A stretch of 52,331 nucleotides of DNA from Methanoregula sp. (GCF_028712425.1 NZ_JAQTQD010000019.1:1-52331); one strand, 5' to 3'; shown: positions 39,041 to 47,260, numbered from the stretch's first letter. Translations and numbers: made by a program. The notes: generated by a model not told the origin, from the sequence alone.

Positions 39041-41614
39041 ATGCCGGTACTTGACATCAGTACGGTCTCAGGGCTTTCCGGCAGGGAAGCAGAAGAAAAG
39101 ATCCATCAGGACGGGTACAACGAACTCCCCACGGCAGACCGGCGGGGTTTGTCCCGGATCATTTTCGAGGTCATCCACGAGCCGATGTTCCTCCTCCTCG
39201 TCACAGGCGGGCTTCTCTATTTTGCTCTCGGCGATGTAACCGAGGGGGTCATGCTGATGAGTTTTGTCGTGCTTGTCATCGGCATCACCATCTACCAGGA
39301 GCGCAAGACCGAGCGGGCGCTCGAAGCGTTAAAAAACCTCTCCAGCCCCCGTGCCCTTGTCATCCGGGACGGGGTACAGCAGCGGATCCCCGGCCGCGAG
39401 GTAGTGACGGGCGATTCTGTCATCCTTTCGGAAGGCGACCGTGTTCCGGCCGACGGACAACTCGTTATCGCCAACAACATATCCATCGATGAATCGCTGC
39501 TGACCGGGGAATCGGTCCCGGTCCGTAAGATCGCGTGGAGCGAAGGGGTACAAAAAGCCCGGCCCGGGGGGGACGACCTGCCGTTCGTCTGGTCGGGGAC
39601 GCTGGTCGTGCAGGGCCAGGGACTCGCCCGGGTTACGGCAACCGGCGCCCGCACCGAGATGGGGAAGATCGGCACGGTCCTCAAAAAAGTCGAACGGGGC
39701 GAGACGCGGCTGAAGACCGAGATCGACAAAATCGTCCGGACCGTCGCCCTCATCGGACTCCTGCTCTGTGCAATCATCGTGGTTGTTTACGGCCTGACCC
39801 GGTTCACCTGGATCGAAGGGCTCCTTGCCGGCATAACGCTTGCCATGGCAATCCTGCCGGAGGAGTTCCCGGTCGTCCTGACCATCTTCCTCGCACTTGG
39901 CGCGTGGCGGATCTCGCGGCGCAATGTCCTCACCCGGCAGATCCCTGCTATCGAGACACTTGGGTCTGCAACCGTGCTCTGTGTGGACAAGACCGGCACC
40001 CTGACCGAGAACCGGATGTCGGTTGCACGGTTCTCTGCAAACGGGGTGACCTGTGACTGCGCAGCCTCCGGCACCAGCACGGTGACGGATGCCCACCATG
40101 AAGTTGCGGAATACGCCATCCTTGCCTGCAAACAGGATCCCTTCGATCCCATGGAGAAGGCGCTCCATTACCTGCGGGACGGCGACTTCGGGAAGACCGA
40201 GCACATCCATGCGAACTGGACGCTCGTGCAGGAATACCCGCTTTCCCCGGAGCTCCTTGCCATGTCCAATGTCTGGCGGTCCCCGGACGGCGACCGGTAC
40301 ATCATCGCGGCAAAGGGAGCGCCGGAAGCGATCGCTGACCTCTGCCATCTCCACGCTACTGCTGCACAGGAACTTGCCGATTCCGTCAACAGCCTCGCAA
40401 CCGATGGCCTGCGGGTCCTTGGCGTAGCCCGGGCCTCGTTCTCCCTCACCAGCCTTCCCCGGGAGCAGCACGACTTCACGTTTGAATTTGCCGGTCTTGC
40501 CGGGTTTGCCGACCCGGTCCGGCCACAGGTTGCCGATGCTGTCCGTGAATGTTATGCTGCTGGTATCCGGGTCATCATGATCACCGGTGATTACCCGCTC
40601 ACCGCCCAGAACATCGCCCGCCAGATTGGGCTTGTGGACGGCTCCCGCATCATCACGGGCCCGGAACTGGATGCCATGGACGACGGGAGACTGCAGCAGG
40701 AGATCCACTCCGTCTCCGTTTTCGCCCGCGTTGTCCCCGAGCAGAAACTCCGCATCGTGAACGCCCTGAAAGCGACCGGGGAGGTTGTTGCAATGACCGG
40801 CGACGGCGTGAACGATGCCCCGGCCTTAAAAGCCGCAGATATCGGGATCGCCATGGGCGGGAGGGGGACCGATGTTGCCCGCGAGGCGTCTTCCCTCGTC
40901 CTGCTCGACGACAACTTCACCTCCATTGTCGCGGCTGTCCGGCTCGGCCGGCGGATCTTCGACAACCTGAAAAAGGCGATGGCCTACATCTTCTCGATCC
41001 ATGTCCCCATTGCCGGTATGTCGCTCATCCCGGTCCTGCTCAACATGCCGCTCGTCCTCCTGCCGGTCCACGTGGTCTTTCTCGAACTGGTCATCGACCC
41101 GGCGTGCTCGATCGTGTTCGAAGCCGAAAAAGAGGAACGGGATGTCATGGACCGGCCGCCGCGGAAAAAAGACGAGGGGATCTTCACCCGGCGCACCCTC
41201 GCGCTCAGCCTGTTGCAGGGATTTGTGGTCCTTGCCGTGGTTCTTGCAGTGTACGGGAGCGCCCTGTACCGTGGGCTGGATGAAGGGGAAGTGAGGGCCC
41301 TGACATTCACGACCATCGTTGTTGCCAACCTGTGCCTGATCCTGACGAACCGGTCCTGGACGGAAACCATTGTTACCTTGCTGAAGATTCCCAACCGTGC
41401 GCTGTCATGGATCTTTGCCGGTACGCTGGTATGCCTCCTGCTTGTCCTGTTCATCCCTGTCCTGCAGAACCTGTTCCGGTTCTCCGCGATCAGTGCAGCA
41501 GATTTTGCAGTCTGCATCATTGCAGGGGGTGCGGGTGTTTTCTGGTTTGAAGGTTATAAGGTCCTCGTCCGGGAGAAGAGAGATTTCATGCATGGAACAG
41601 GAGAGAAAGACTGA
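39041..41614 (+). CDS. P-type cation-transporting ATPase (P2/P3-like)
   Basis: An 857-residue ion pump. N-terminal cation-ATPase domain (LSGREAEEKIHQDGYNELP), actuator LLTGESVPV, phosphorylation site CVDKTGTLTEN, ATP-binding KGAPEA, hinge MTGDGVNDAPALKAADIGIAMG, and about ten membrane helices with the M4 motif ILPEEFPVVL. The P-E-E-F-P form is common among bacterial/archaeal calcium- or Mg/H-type pumps; the ion cannot be decided. No N-terminal heavy-metal domain or C-P-C motif, so not a Cu/Zn exporter. A zinc-finger microprotein is directly upstream. Confidence 0.93.
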   Translation: MPVLDISTVSGLSGREAEEKIHQDGYNELPTADRRGLSRIIFEVIHEPMFLLLVTGGLLYFALGDVTEGVMLMSFVVLVIGITIYQERKTERALEALKNLSSPRALVIRDGVQQRIPGREVVTGDSVILSEGDRVPADGQLVIANNISIDESLLTGESVPVRKIAWSEGVQKARPGGDDLPFVWSGTLVVQGQGLARVTATGARTEMGKIGTVLKKVERGETRLKTEIDKIVRTVALIGLLLCAIIVVVYGLTRFTWIEGLLAGITLAMAILPEEFPVVLTIFLALGAWRISRRNVLTRQIPAIETLGSATVLCVDKTGTLTENRMSVARFSANGVTCDCAASGTSTVTDAHHEVAEYAILACKQDPFDPMEKALHYLRDGDFGKTEHIHANWTLVQEYPLSPELLAMSNVWRSPDGDRYIIAAKGAPEAIADLCHLHATAAQELADSVNSLATDGLRVLGVARASFSLTSLPREQHDFTFEFAGLAGFADPVRPQVADAVRECYAAGIRVIMITGDYPLTAQNIARQIGLVDGSRIITGPELDAMDDGRLQQEIHSVSVFARVVPEQKLRIVNALKATGEVVAMTGDGVNDAPALKAADIGIAMGGRGTDVAREASSLVLLDDNFTSIVAAVRLGRRIFDNLKKAMAYIFSIHVPIAGMSLIPVLLNMPLVLLPVHVVFLELVIDPACSIVFEAEKEERDVMDRPPRKKDEGIFTRRTLALSLLQGFVVLAVVLAVYGSALYRGLDEGEVRALTFTTIVVANLCLILTNRSWTETIVTLLKIPNRALSWIFAGTLVCLLLVLFIPVLQNLFRFSAISAADFAVCIIAGGAGVFWFEGYKVLVREKRDFMHGTGEKD

Positions 41615-41647
41615 TTTCTGCTGAAACGACAACCGGGAATGACTCGT

Positions 41648-41677
41648 TCATGAACAAATGGGTCATGAACAAATGGA
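41648..41677. repeat. Tandem 15-bp repeat, two copies
   Basis: TCATGAACAAATGG plus one base, twice in direct succession (41648-41662, 41663-41677) between the convergent ATPase and ACR3 genes. Only the last base differs (G/A). Confidence 0.8.
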
Positions 41678-41712
41678 GATTGATCAGAGGGGCGCAAGAC
41701 CAGAGAAACGAC

Positions 41713-41757
41713 AAGAATCCGAAGGATTCTTTGCTATGATGAGGGATTAAATCCCGA
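41713..41757. repeat. Two stem-loops of the ilvC/frhB type after the P-type ATPase
   Basis: AAGAATCC-GAA-GGATTCTT (41713-41731, perfect) and GAGGGATTAAATCCCGAG (41741-41758). Their order, spacing and consensus match those at 38729-38777. They lie in the 3'-3' spacer of convergent genes and could terminate both. Confidence 0.75.
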
Positions 41758-41790
41758 GTCACGAAAAGAACGAAAAAAATTTCCAATGAT

Positions 41791-42864
41791 TTACAACGAA
41801 TCGCACCCGCAGGCATCCCCCTGCCCATTGTACCATTTCTCTTTCAGCCATAACGCCACGTTCACGAGCCCGATCAGTACCGGCACCTCAACAAGCGGGC
41901 CGATGACTGTTGCAAACGCTGCCGGAGATGCAATACCGAAGACCGCGATGGCGACCGCGATGGCGAGTTCGAAGTTGTTGGACGCAGCAGTGAACGAGAG
42001 CGACGCGGACTTCCCGTAGTCAACGCCGAGGCGCCAGGACATCCAGAAACTGGCAAAGAACATGATGACGAAGTAGATGAGCAGCGGGATTGCGACCCGG
42101 ACCACGTCGAGCGGGACATTCACGATATACTCGCCCTTCAGCGAGAACATGACGATGATCGTGAAGAGCAGGGCGATGAGCGTGATCGGGGAGATCTTCG
42201 GGATGAAGGACTGCTCGTACCATTCCTTCGACTTCACGCGGAGCAGGGCGTACCGCGTTATCATCCCGGCAAGGAACGGGATGCCGAGGTAGATGAAGAC
42301 GCTCGTCGCGATCTGGAGGATCGTGATGTTCACCTCGGATCCGGCACCGATACCGAGCAGGGGTGGCAGGTACGTGATGAAGAACCAGGCATACACCGAG
42401 TAGAAGAAGACCTGGAAGAGTGAGTTGAGCCCCACGATCGTTGCGCAGTACTCACAGTCGCCACCGGCAAGGTCGTTCCAGACAATAACCATCGCGATGC
42501 ACCGGGCGATCCCCACAAGGATCAGGCCGTACATGAAGAACGGCTGGTCGCGGAGGAAGACCACGGCGAGGACAAACATCAGCACCGGGCCCACGACCCA
42601 GTTCTGGACAACGGAGAGACCGAGGACCTTCGTGTCGCGGAAGACGTTCCTGAGTTCCTCGTACTTCACCTTCGCGAGCGGCGGGTACATCATGAGGATG
42701 AGCCCGATGGCAATCGGGATCGACGTTGTCCCCACCGAGAGGCCGGTGATCATCGCGGGAACACCGGGCGAGAAGTAGCCGATAGCGATACCGGCCGCCA
42801 TCGCAAGGAAGATCCAGAGCGTCAGGTAGCGGTCAAGAAATGCGAGTTGTTTTATTCCTGTCAT
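41791..42864 (-). CDS. acr3: ACR3-family arsenite efflux permease
   Basis: A 357-residue, ten-helix transporter of the ACR3 (arsenical resistance-3) family. Helix 4 carries the essential Cys context [19 protein letters not shown], and [12 protein letters not shown] is another family signature; the C-terminal [18 protein letters not shown] has the conserved acidic residue. Exports As(III), perhaps Sb(III). ATG 42864 is preferred (GGGAGTGA about 8 nt upstream); GTG 42876 would overlap the previous stop. The C-terminus CGCDSL may bind metal. Last gene of the arsR-linked cluster. Confidence 0.95.
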   Translation of the reverse strand: MTGIKQLAFLDRYLTLWIFLAMAAGIAIGYFSPGVPAMITGLSVGTTSIPIAIGLILMMYPPLAKVKYEELRNVFRDTKVLGLSVVQNWVVGPVLMFVLAVVFLRDQPFFMYGLILVGIARCIAMVIVWNDLAGGDCEYCATIVGLNSLFQVFFYSVYAWFFITYLPPLLGIGAGSEVNITILQIATSVFIYLGIPFLAGMITRYALLRVKSKEWYEQSFIPKISPITLIALLFTIIVMFSLKGEYIVNVPLDVVRVAIPLLIYFVIMFFASFWMSWRLGVDYGKSASLSFTAASNNFELAIAVAIAVFGIASPAAFATVIGPLVEVPVLIGLVNVALWLKEKWYNGQGDACGCDSL

Positions 42865-42872
42865 GGTTTGGT

Positions 42873-43319
42873 TCACTCCCCGGTTTTCAGGATAGTTTCA
42901 AGAATTTCTGTTGCATCCCGGACCAGGGCCGGGCATTTCGTGACGAAAATTTCCTCATCCCGCGCCTGCGCATACTCCTCCGGGTTGCTCAGGTTGTACC
43001 CGAGCAGCTCCGTGCAGTTGATGGACCCGTTCTTCTTCGTGAACTCAGCGATGAACTGACGTGTCAGCGCCCGCGTCTTCCCGGTTGCTGCGTCGTCACC
43101 TTCCACGCACTTGCCATACTTCAGGCCGATGACCATGATCGCGCCGGAGACCGCCCCGCAGAGGTTCCCGGTCTTCGATAATCCTCCCCCGAAGCCGCAG
43201 GCAATCTTCTTTGCCGTATCCGGATCAAGCCCCAGTTCCCCGGAGAACACAGAGAAAACGGATGCCGAGCAGGTGAACCTCTTCAGGAACAGGCGGTGGG
43301 CATCATCGGCTTTGGACAT
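42873..43319 (-). CDS. C_GCAxxG_C_C family redox protein
   Basis: A 148-residue protein of the C_GCAxxG_C_C family (putative redox-active, Cys-rich). Cysteines occur as [49 protein letters not shown] and KCPALVRDA, keeping the G-x-C-G-A-x-x-G core. Members often accompany metalloid or sulfur metabolism genes but have no proven activity. It ends in the acr3 leader, overlapping the possible GTG start. Confidence 0.88.
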   Translation of the reverse strand: MSKADDAHRLFLKRFTCSASVFSVFSGELGLDPDTAKKIACGFGGGLSKTGNLCGAVSGAIMVIGLKYGKCVEGDDAATGKTRALTRQFIAEFTKKNGSINCTELLGYNLSNPEEYAQARDEEIFVTKCPALVRDATEILETILKTGE

Positions 43320-43366
43320 GTCAATTCTCCCGGAATATTGTCACGGTATTGCATTAAACAAACGCC

Positions 43367-44053
43367 TTACCGGGCAATCCGCTCTTCGATAACCTTCTCA
43401 AGGTCTTCGATAAATGCCTTCATTCCTTCACCGGCTTTTGGGTTTACGGCATTCACCGACCGCACGAACTCCCGGATATGGATCAGTCCCGACACTTCCT
43501 TGTCGCAGGTCTTCCCGAGCCGGGGTGCCCGGCAGAAGTGGCAGATCCGAAGACCGTAGTGCCGGAGCTGTTCTTCGCTGATCTGTGTCCCGGGAAGTTC
43601 CGCGCTTGCCGCAACGGTAGAGCCACAGGGAGATCCCCGGAGTACCCTGACAGTTTCAATTGTTCCGTTGTTCCGGACGTTCACATCGAACTGCGGCTTC
43701 CCGAATACCTTTGCGAACTCGTTGATCTCCGGTACCCAGGTATTGTCCTCAAGCGAGCACATGGTCGGAGGTGCAATGATATCTTCGTTGATCGCTTTCG
43801 CCTGCCGGAGGAACCCGGGGCCGAAACTGACGCCAAGGATAACCGGCTTTTTCTTCTCAATGACCGCGAGCGCGACATCAGGGTGGCGGACATAGGAGAT
43901 GTAGAGATCGCACTCCGGGAGGGCGAGTTCGATATCATCGGCAATCGGGCTCTGGATGAAAGGCGCCGGTATCCATTCCGTGGGGAACTTCTCCCGGATG
44001 ATCTCATATGCCCGGTCGCCGAACTTCCCATCGCTTACAATGCCGATCTTCAC
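43367..44053 (-). CDS. DUF166 family protein
   Basis: A 228-residue protein starting MKIGIVSDGKFGDRAYEIIREKF, matching DUF166, a methanogen-rich family of unknown function. Conserved-looking pieces are YISYVRHPDVALAVIEKKKP, GVSFGPGFLRQAK, EDIIAPPTMCSLE and GSPCGSTVAASAELPG, and a Cys set CHFCRAPRLGKTC that could bind a cluster or metal. Its place between an ArsP-like permease and the C_GCAxxG protein suggests a part in the same metalloid/sulfur process, which is inference. Confidence 0.82.
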   Translation of the reverse strand: MKIGIVSDGKFGDRAYEIIREKFPTEWIPAPFIQSPIADDIELALPECDLYISYVRHPDVALAVIEKKKPVILGVSFGPGFLRQAKAINEDIIAPPTMCSLEDNTWVPEINEFAKVFGKPQFDVNVRNNGTIETVRVLRGSPCGSTVAASAELPGTQISEEQLRHYGLRICHFCRAPRLGKTCDKEVSGLIHIREFVRSVNAVNPKAGEGMKAFIEDLEKVIEERIAR

Positions 44054-44064
44054 AGAAACTCACC

Positions 44065-45153
44065 TCACCCCGCAAATGAACCGTAGATCAACCCGGCAAT
44101 CGTGCAGAAGAACACGATCAGCAGCACATAGGCGATGGTCTGCTTTGTCCCCATGAACTTCCGGACCACGAGGATACTCGGCAGGGAGATTACCGGGTCC
44201 GCGAGCACGTACGCAAGCAGCGGCCCCTTTGCCATACCGAGGTCAAGGAACATCTTTGCCATCGGGACCTCAACGAGTGTCGGGAAGTACATGAAGGTCC
44301 CGAAAAGCACGGCGATCAGGTTGGCCATGACCGTGTTATCACCAAGATACAGGCCGAGGAAGTCCTTCGGCAGAAGGGCGCTGATAACCCCGGCGGCTAA
44401 GATGCCAATGAAGAGCAGGGGGAAGATCTTCTTCATGAAGGACCAGGTCTCCTCCAGCCATGCCTTCTGCTCATCCTTCGAGAACCATGTCCGTGCCTCG
44501 ATCACTATCAGGAGGAGGAGGAGCGGGAGGAGGAGGAACCGGAGCGGGATGCCGATAATCCGGTTCTCCATGAAGATCGCCCAGGTGCCCGCGAAGAGGA
44601 TAGCAACCAGTGTCGCGATAAACAGAACAACGTGCTTCTGGCTCTTCCCGCTCTCCGGTATATCGGCCGGACCGCACGCGCAGGCAATGGGGGCCGGCGC
44701 CGGTGTGGTAGTCTCTGCAAAGAGCTTCGAGATGATCAGCCCGATCATGACGGCGAACGTGACGGAGAGGACGATACGGGCGATGGCAAAGTCAGCCCCG
44801 ATCACGCTCCAGGTGAATGCAACAGCGAGGATATTGGTTGCAGGAGCCGTGTAAAGAAAGGCGATGGCCGGCCCGATCCCCGCGCCTTTCTTCTTGATCC
44901 CGGCAAAGAGCGGGAGGATTGTGCAGGAGCAGACCGCGAGGAGGAGCCCCCCGATGACCGCGACCGGGTATGCCTTGTATGCCGGCGACTTTTCTCCAAG
45001 ATACTTCGTGATCGCGTCCTTGTTCAGCAGGGCATTGATTGCGCCTGCGATGAAGAACGCGGGGATGAGGCAGGTGAGGACGTGCGCCGAGAGATAATCG
45101 ACAAGCGCCGTAATGCCCCCGGTAACACCGGCCAGGATCAGGTCTTCGTACAC
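44065..45153 (-). CDS. ArsP-like permease (DUF318/PF03773)
   Basis: A 362-residue permease with two homologous halves of about four to five helices (IPAFFIAGAINALLNKDAI ... LFIGILAAGVISALLPKDFLG), the duplicated pattern of DUF318 permeases. These include ArsP, which exports trivalent organoarsenicals. Family features are PVAVIGGLLLAVCSCTILPLFA with the Cys pair C-S-C-T and FLYTAPATNILAV. A loop with CACGPAD near residue 160 is extra. Substrate inferred from family and the arsR context. Overlaps the DGC gene upstream by 16 nt. Confidence 0.9.
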   Translation of the reverse strand: MYEDLILAGVTGGITALVDYLSAHVLTCLIPAFFIAGAINALLNKDAITKYLGEKSPAYKAYPVAVIGGLLLAVCSCTILPLFAGIKKKGAGIGPAIAFLYTAPATNILAVAFTWSVIGADFAIARIVLSVTFAVMIGLIISKLFAETTTPAPAPIACACGPADIPESGKSQKHVVLFIATLVAILFAGTWAIFMENRIIGIPLRFLLLPLLLLLIVIEARTWFSKDEQKAWLEETWSFMKKIFPLLFIGILAAGVISALLPKDFLGLYLGDNTVMANLIAVLFGTFMYFPTLVEVPMAKMFLDLGMAKGPLLAYVLADPVISLPSILVVRKFMGTKQTIAYVLLIVFFCTIAGLIYGSFAG

Positions 45154-45500
45154 GATGTGATGCTCCCGTTGTCCAGGATCGCCCTGACAACTTTTTCGAT
45201 CTCCTCGAACCGGACTTCGGCCATACCATTCTTCTCAATCCCCAGTTCGGTGGCGATGATGTGGACATCCGGGGCAAGGCCTGCAGCAGAGAGTTTTTTG
45301 GTTGCACAACAATCCGTACACCCGTCGAGGACGATGAGGCGGTCAGATCCAGCCGCCTCTGTCCGCAGGGATTCTGCAGACTGTTTGCAGTTCATGCACT
45401 GGAACATTCCCGGCTTTCGCTGCATCAGGATCATCCCGGCCTGGGTCGTGAGTTTTCCGGTATTGGATACGCCGGAACAGGTTACCAGTGCAGATGTCAT
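45138..45500 (-). CDS. DGC-domain zinc-binding protein
   Basis: A 120-residue protein: MTSALVTCSGVSNTGKLTTQ, then FQCMNCKQSAESLR, and the name-giving VLDGCTDCCATKKL; these Cys positions define the DGC (putative zinc-binding) family. Function is unknown. It is a diverged paralogue of the following gene (45520-45984). ATG 45500 is chosen as the family starts there; earlier open codons belong to the spacer. It overlaps the permease start by 16 nt. Confidence 0.87.
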   Translation of the reverse strand: MTSALVTCSGVSNTGKLTTQAGMILMQRKPGMFQCMNCKQSAESLRTEAAGSDRLIVLDGCTDCCATKKLSAAGLAPDVHIIATELGIEKNGMAEVRFEEIEKVVRAILDNGSITSCTKT

Positions 45501-45519
45501 GATCTCCCTTTCCTTTCCT

Positions 45520-45984
45520 TTAACAGGTCCCGTTGCACCCGCAGCCAGATCCGCTGTCTTTCCGGCCGGACTTCTTCCCGGAAGGCGCGGCATTCTTTAC
45601 GCGCCCCTCGCCCTTCCAGCAGGCGGAAACAACCTTCTCGATGTCTTTATCAGTATAATTCTTCGAAGGGCCCTTTGCAATTCCCATCTCTGTCAGGACC
45701 AGGTGCTGGCCCGCAGCAACGCCCTGCGCCCCCGCAATCTTCTTTGCGCAGAGCATCGGGCAGCCGTCAAGGATGACGACCTCATCGGCATTGAGGGCAT
45801 TTGCAATCAGGTTCTCTGCACCGATCCCGAGCAGGGCAACGCAGGCGATGCTGCCATACCCCTCTTCGGTCAGCTGCAGGGCTGCAAGGTTTGTCAGTTG
45901 TCCGACATTCGCCTGTCCCGCACAGGGAAAGATGATCCGCTTCGGTTCGTTCGCCCCGCAGGAGCAGGTTGGTTTCTCAGTCAT
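45520..45984 (-). CDS. DGC-domain zinc-binding protein with Cys-rich tail
   Basis: A 154-residue protein with CSCG near the start, FPCAGQANVGQLTNLAALQL, ACVALLGIGA, VILDGCPMLCAKKIAG, and a low-complexity C-terminal tail KKSGRKDSGSGCGCNGTC that looks like a metal-binding appendage. Paralogous to the 45138-45500 protein by the A/S-G-x-x-N-x-G-x-L-T start and D-G-C motif. It lies 4 nt after the thioredoxin-like gene stop. Confidence 0.88.
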   Translation of the reverse strand: MTEKPTCSCGANEPKRIIFPCAGQANVGQLTNLAALQLTEEGYGSIACVALLGIGAENLIANALNADEVVILDGCPMLCAKKIAGAQGVAAGQHLVLTEMGIAKGPSKNYTDKDIEKVVSACWKGEGRVKNAAPSGKKSGRKDSGSGCGCNGTC

Positions 45985-45988
45985 GGTA

Positions 45989-46225
45989 TCACTCCGCCAG
46001 CATTTTCCTGATCTCGTTCACATCGGGAACCCGGCCTTCCACCCGCACTTCGCCATTGATGAAGAGCGCCGGTGTCATCATCACGCCCCGGTCAACGATC
46101 GCGTCGATGTCATCGACCTTGATGACCTCTGCCTCCATCTTCAGTTCGTTCACTGCCTGTTCAGCATTCGAAAGGAGCCGCTTGCATTTTGCGCAGCCGG
46201 TCCCGAGCACTTCAATTGTTGTCAT
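45989..46225 (-). CDS. Small thioredoxin-like disulfide protein
   Basis: A 78-residue glutaredoxin/thioredoxin-fold protein (Thioredoxin_3 family, redox-active disulfide protein 2). Active site CAKC in TTIEVLGTGCAKCKRLLS; cis-Pro loop VMMTPALFINGEV. It may supply electrons to an arsenate reductase-like or DGC/C_GCAxxG partner. ATG 46225 is preferred; an upstream ATG at 46243 overlaps the previous gene. Confidence 0.9.
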   Translation of the reverse strand: MTTIEVLGTGCAKCKRLLSNAEQAVNELKMEAEVIKVDDIDAIVDRGVMMTPALFINGEVRVEGRVPDVNEIRKMLAE

Positions 46226-46239
46226 GGTCTTTTTCACCG

Positions 46240-46509
46240 TCATTGTTTGTTCGTTCTGGTCACGTTCCGGTACTCTTCCATGAGTGCTTCGGCGTTGTGG
46301 TTCTCGACCGCGGGCGGGACGTAGTTGTACACCTTCACCCGTTTCATGAGCGCCTCGCGAATCGCGGTATCGCTGGTCAGGCCCTCTGCCCTGACCGTGG
46401 TAATGCTCTGATCAAGCATCGTGATCCCGGTCATGATGCCGTTGATCTTCACCTGCCGGATTCGCCGGAGGGCATCCGCAGCGCAGCACGGTTTGTCTTC
46501 GTTTTCCAT
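46240..46509 (-). CDS. Conserved hypothetical protein, first gene of the arsR-linked cluster
   Basis: An 89-residue soluble protein that I do not recognise: MENEDKPCCAADALRRIRQV, then KINGIMTGITMLDQSITTVR and a helical end. The N-terminal CC pair could bind metalloid. It is the first gene of the minus-strand cluster, divergent from arsR, with the operator-like palindrome 46537-46556 in between, so it is likely induced with the cluster. It overlaps the next reading frame's possible ATG by 4 nt. Confidence 0.78.
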   Translation of the reverse strand: MENEDKPCCAADALRRIRQVKINGIMTGITMLDQSITTVRAEGLTSDTAIREALMKRVKVYNYVPPAVENHNAEALMEEYRNVTRTNKQ

Positions 46510-46536
46510 CTCCTTTGCTCCACAACATATCCCGAT

Positions 46537-46556
46537 GTTTCAAATTTTGTTGAAAC
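46537..46556. promoter_or_regulatory. Palindrome GTTTCAA-N6-TTGAAAC, probable ArsR operator
   Basis: Perfect 7-bp arms, 28 nt before the start of the divergent cluster and 50 nt before arsR. The half-site TTTCAA/TTGAAA is also in the site at 46589-46608, so both are probably bound by the ArsR protein. Confidence 0.65.
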
Positions 46557-46573
46557 AGCATGCACAGGGCAAG

Positions 46574-46608
46574 GTTATATATCTTGTTATTTCAGATTAT
46601 TTTGAAAT
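46574..46608 (+). promoter_or_regulatory. arsR promoter with TATA box and overlapping palindrome
   Basis: TATA-like GTTATATATC at 46575-46584 lies about 25-30 nt before the arsR ATG, fitting a leaderless mRNA. ATTTCA-N8-TGAAAT (46589-46608) covers the expected start site and the ATG itself, so repressor bound here would block transcription initiation. Confidence 0.6.
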
Positions 46609-47023
46609 GAAACGCGTGACCGGATCCTGCTGCAGTCCGAAACGGAGGAGCGCTCCCGATTATGAAGAGATGGAGATCCCCGAGCAGATCCAGAAAGATC
46701 TCGAAGCGTGCGGAGGTTTTGATGCGCTCACCAGGAGCATTCCCGCCCGATCGGAACTCGAAGAAGAGGCCCGGATCCATCACGCGCTCGCTGACCCGCT
46801 CCGGCTTACGATTCTCTATCTCATCAGGGATCAGCCGCTCTGCGTCTGTGTCATTAACCGGTTCATGCGCCTGGCAAACTCCAAGCTGTCCTATCATCTC
46901 ACGATCTTAAAGGAAAGCGGCCTGATCGAAGGCGAGAGCCACGGGAACTGGATCATTTATTCCATCACCGAATGCGGGCGCCGGTTGATGCACTGCAGGG
47001 TGGGGGGGTATGATCGGTCCTGA
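46607..47023 (+). CDS. arsR: ArsR-family metalloid-responsive repressor
   Basis: A 138-residue SmtB/ArsR winged helix protein. The metalloid site is in the helix QPLCVCVINRFMRL (C-x-C of the E-L-C-V-C-D-L type), the recognition helix is RLANSKLSYHLTILKESGLI, and the wing GESHGNWIIYSI. An N-terminal SCC and two Cys later could add ligands. ATG 46607 is set by the leaderless promoter. The final residues RVGGYDRS are coded by the edge of the G-run repeat array, so the 3' end was probably remodelled by the repeat. Divergent from the cluster it likely controls. Confidence 0.93.
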   Translation: MKRVTGSCCSPKRRSAPDYEEMEIPEQIQKDLEACGGFDALTRSIPARSELEEEARIHHALADPLRLTILYLIRDQPLCVCVINRFMRLANSKLSYHLTILKESGLIEGESHGNWIIYSITECGRRLMHCRVGGYDRS

Positions 47024-47260
47024 GCGCAACACGGGGGGGTGGTATGCCGGACACCCCCCTCCTCATTTTTGGGAGACGGGCATTATTGCACACGGATTAT
47101 GGATCATGGCTCCGGCGGAGAGAGGGCATCACTATCCTGCTCAAACCCGGGTGAGGGTGGGTCTCTTCCACTCAATGGGGGGAGGGGGCTCCGGGACACC
47201 CCCCCCACCCCAGGAGGGGGGGCGTATGATCGATTTGAAACAAAAGCAGGTGGGGGGTGT
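46996..47260. repeat. Second array of G-run/C-run palindromic repeats
   Basis: Shares units with 7471-8290. Cores: a G7 run with GGTATGCCGGACA and C6 run at 47033-47059; a G-run with CTCCGGGACA and C8 run at 47177-47207; and the second submotif, GGGGG then CGTATGATCGATTTGAAAC, at 47214-47240, which matches reversed 7741-7765 (CTGATCGTTTTGAAAACG). The first G run (47002-47008) lies inside arsR. Apart from arsR's end no gene is present from 47024 to about 47560. Confidence 0.78.

Noticed and set aside
39329-40708. 459-codon minus-strand frame inside the P-type ATPase gene
   Set aside because: Antisense of conserved ATPase motifs; open only because of GC-rich codon use.
44632-46011. 459-codon plus-strand frame opposite the ArsP-like permease and DGC genes
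   Set aside because: It spans several well-supported minus-strand genes and has no recognisable domain.
42864-46607. Classical arsRDABC operon
   Set aside because: ArsA, ArsD and ArsC are absent; only arsR, ACR3 and an ArsP-like permease fit.
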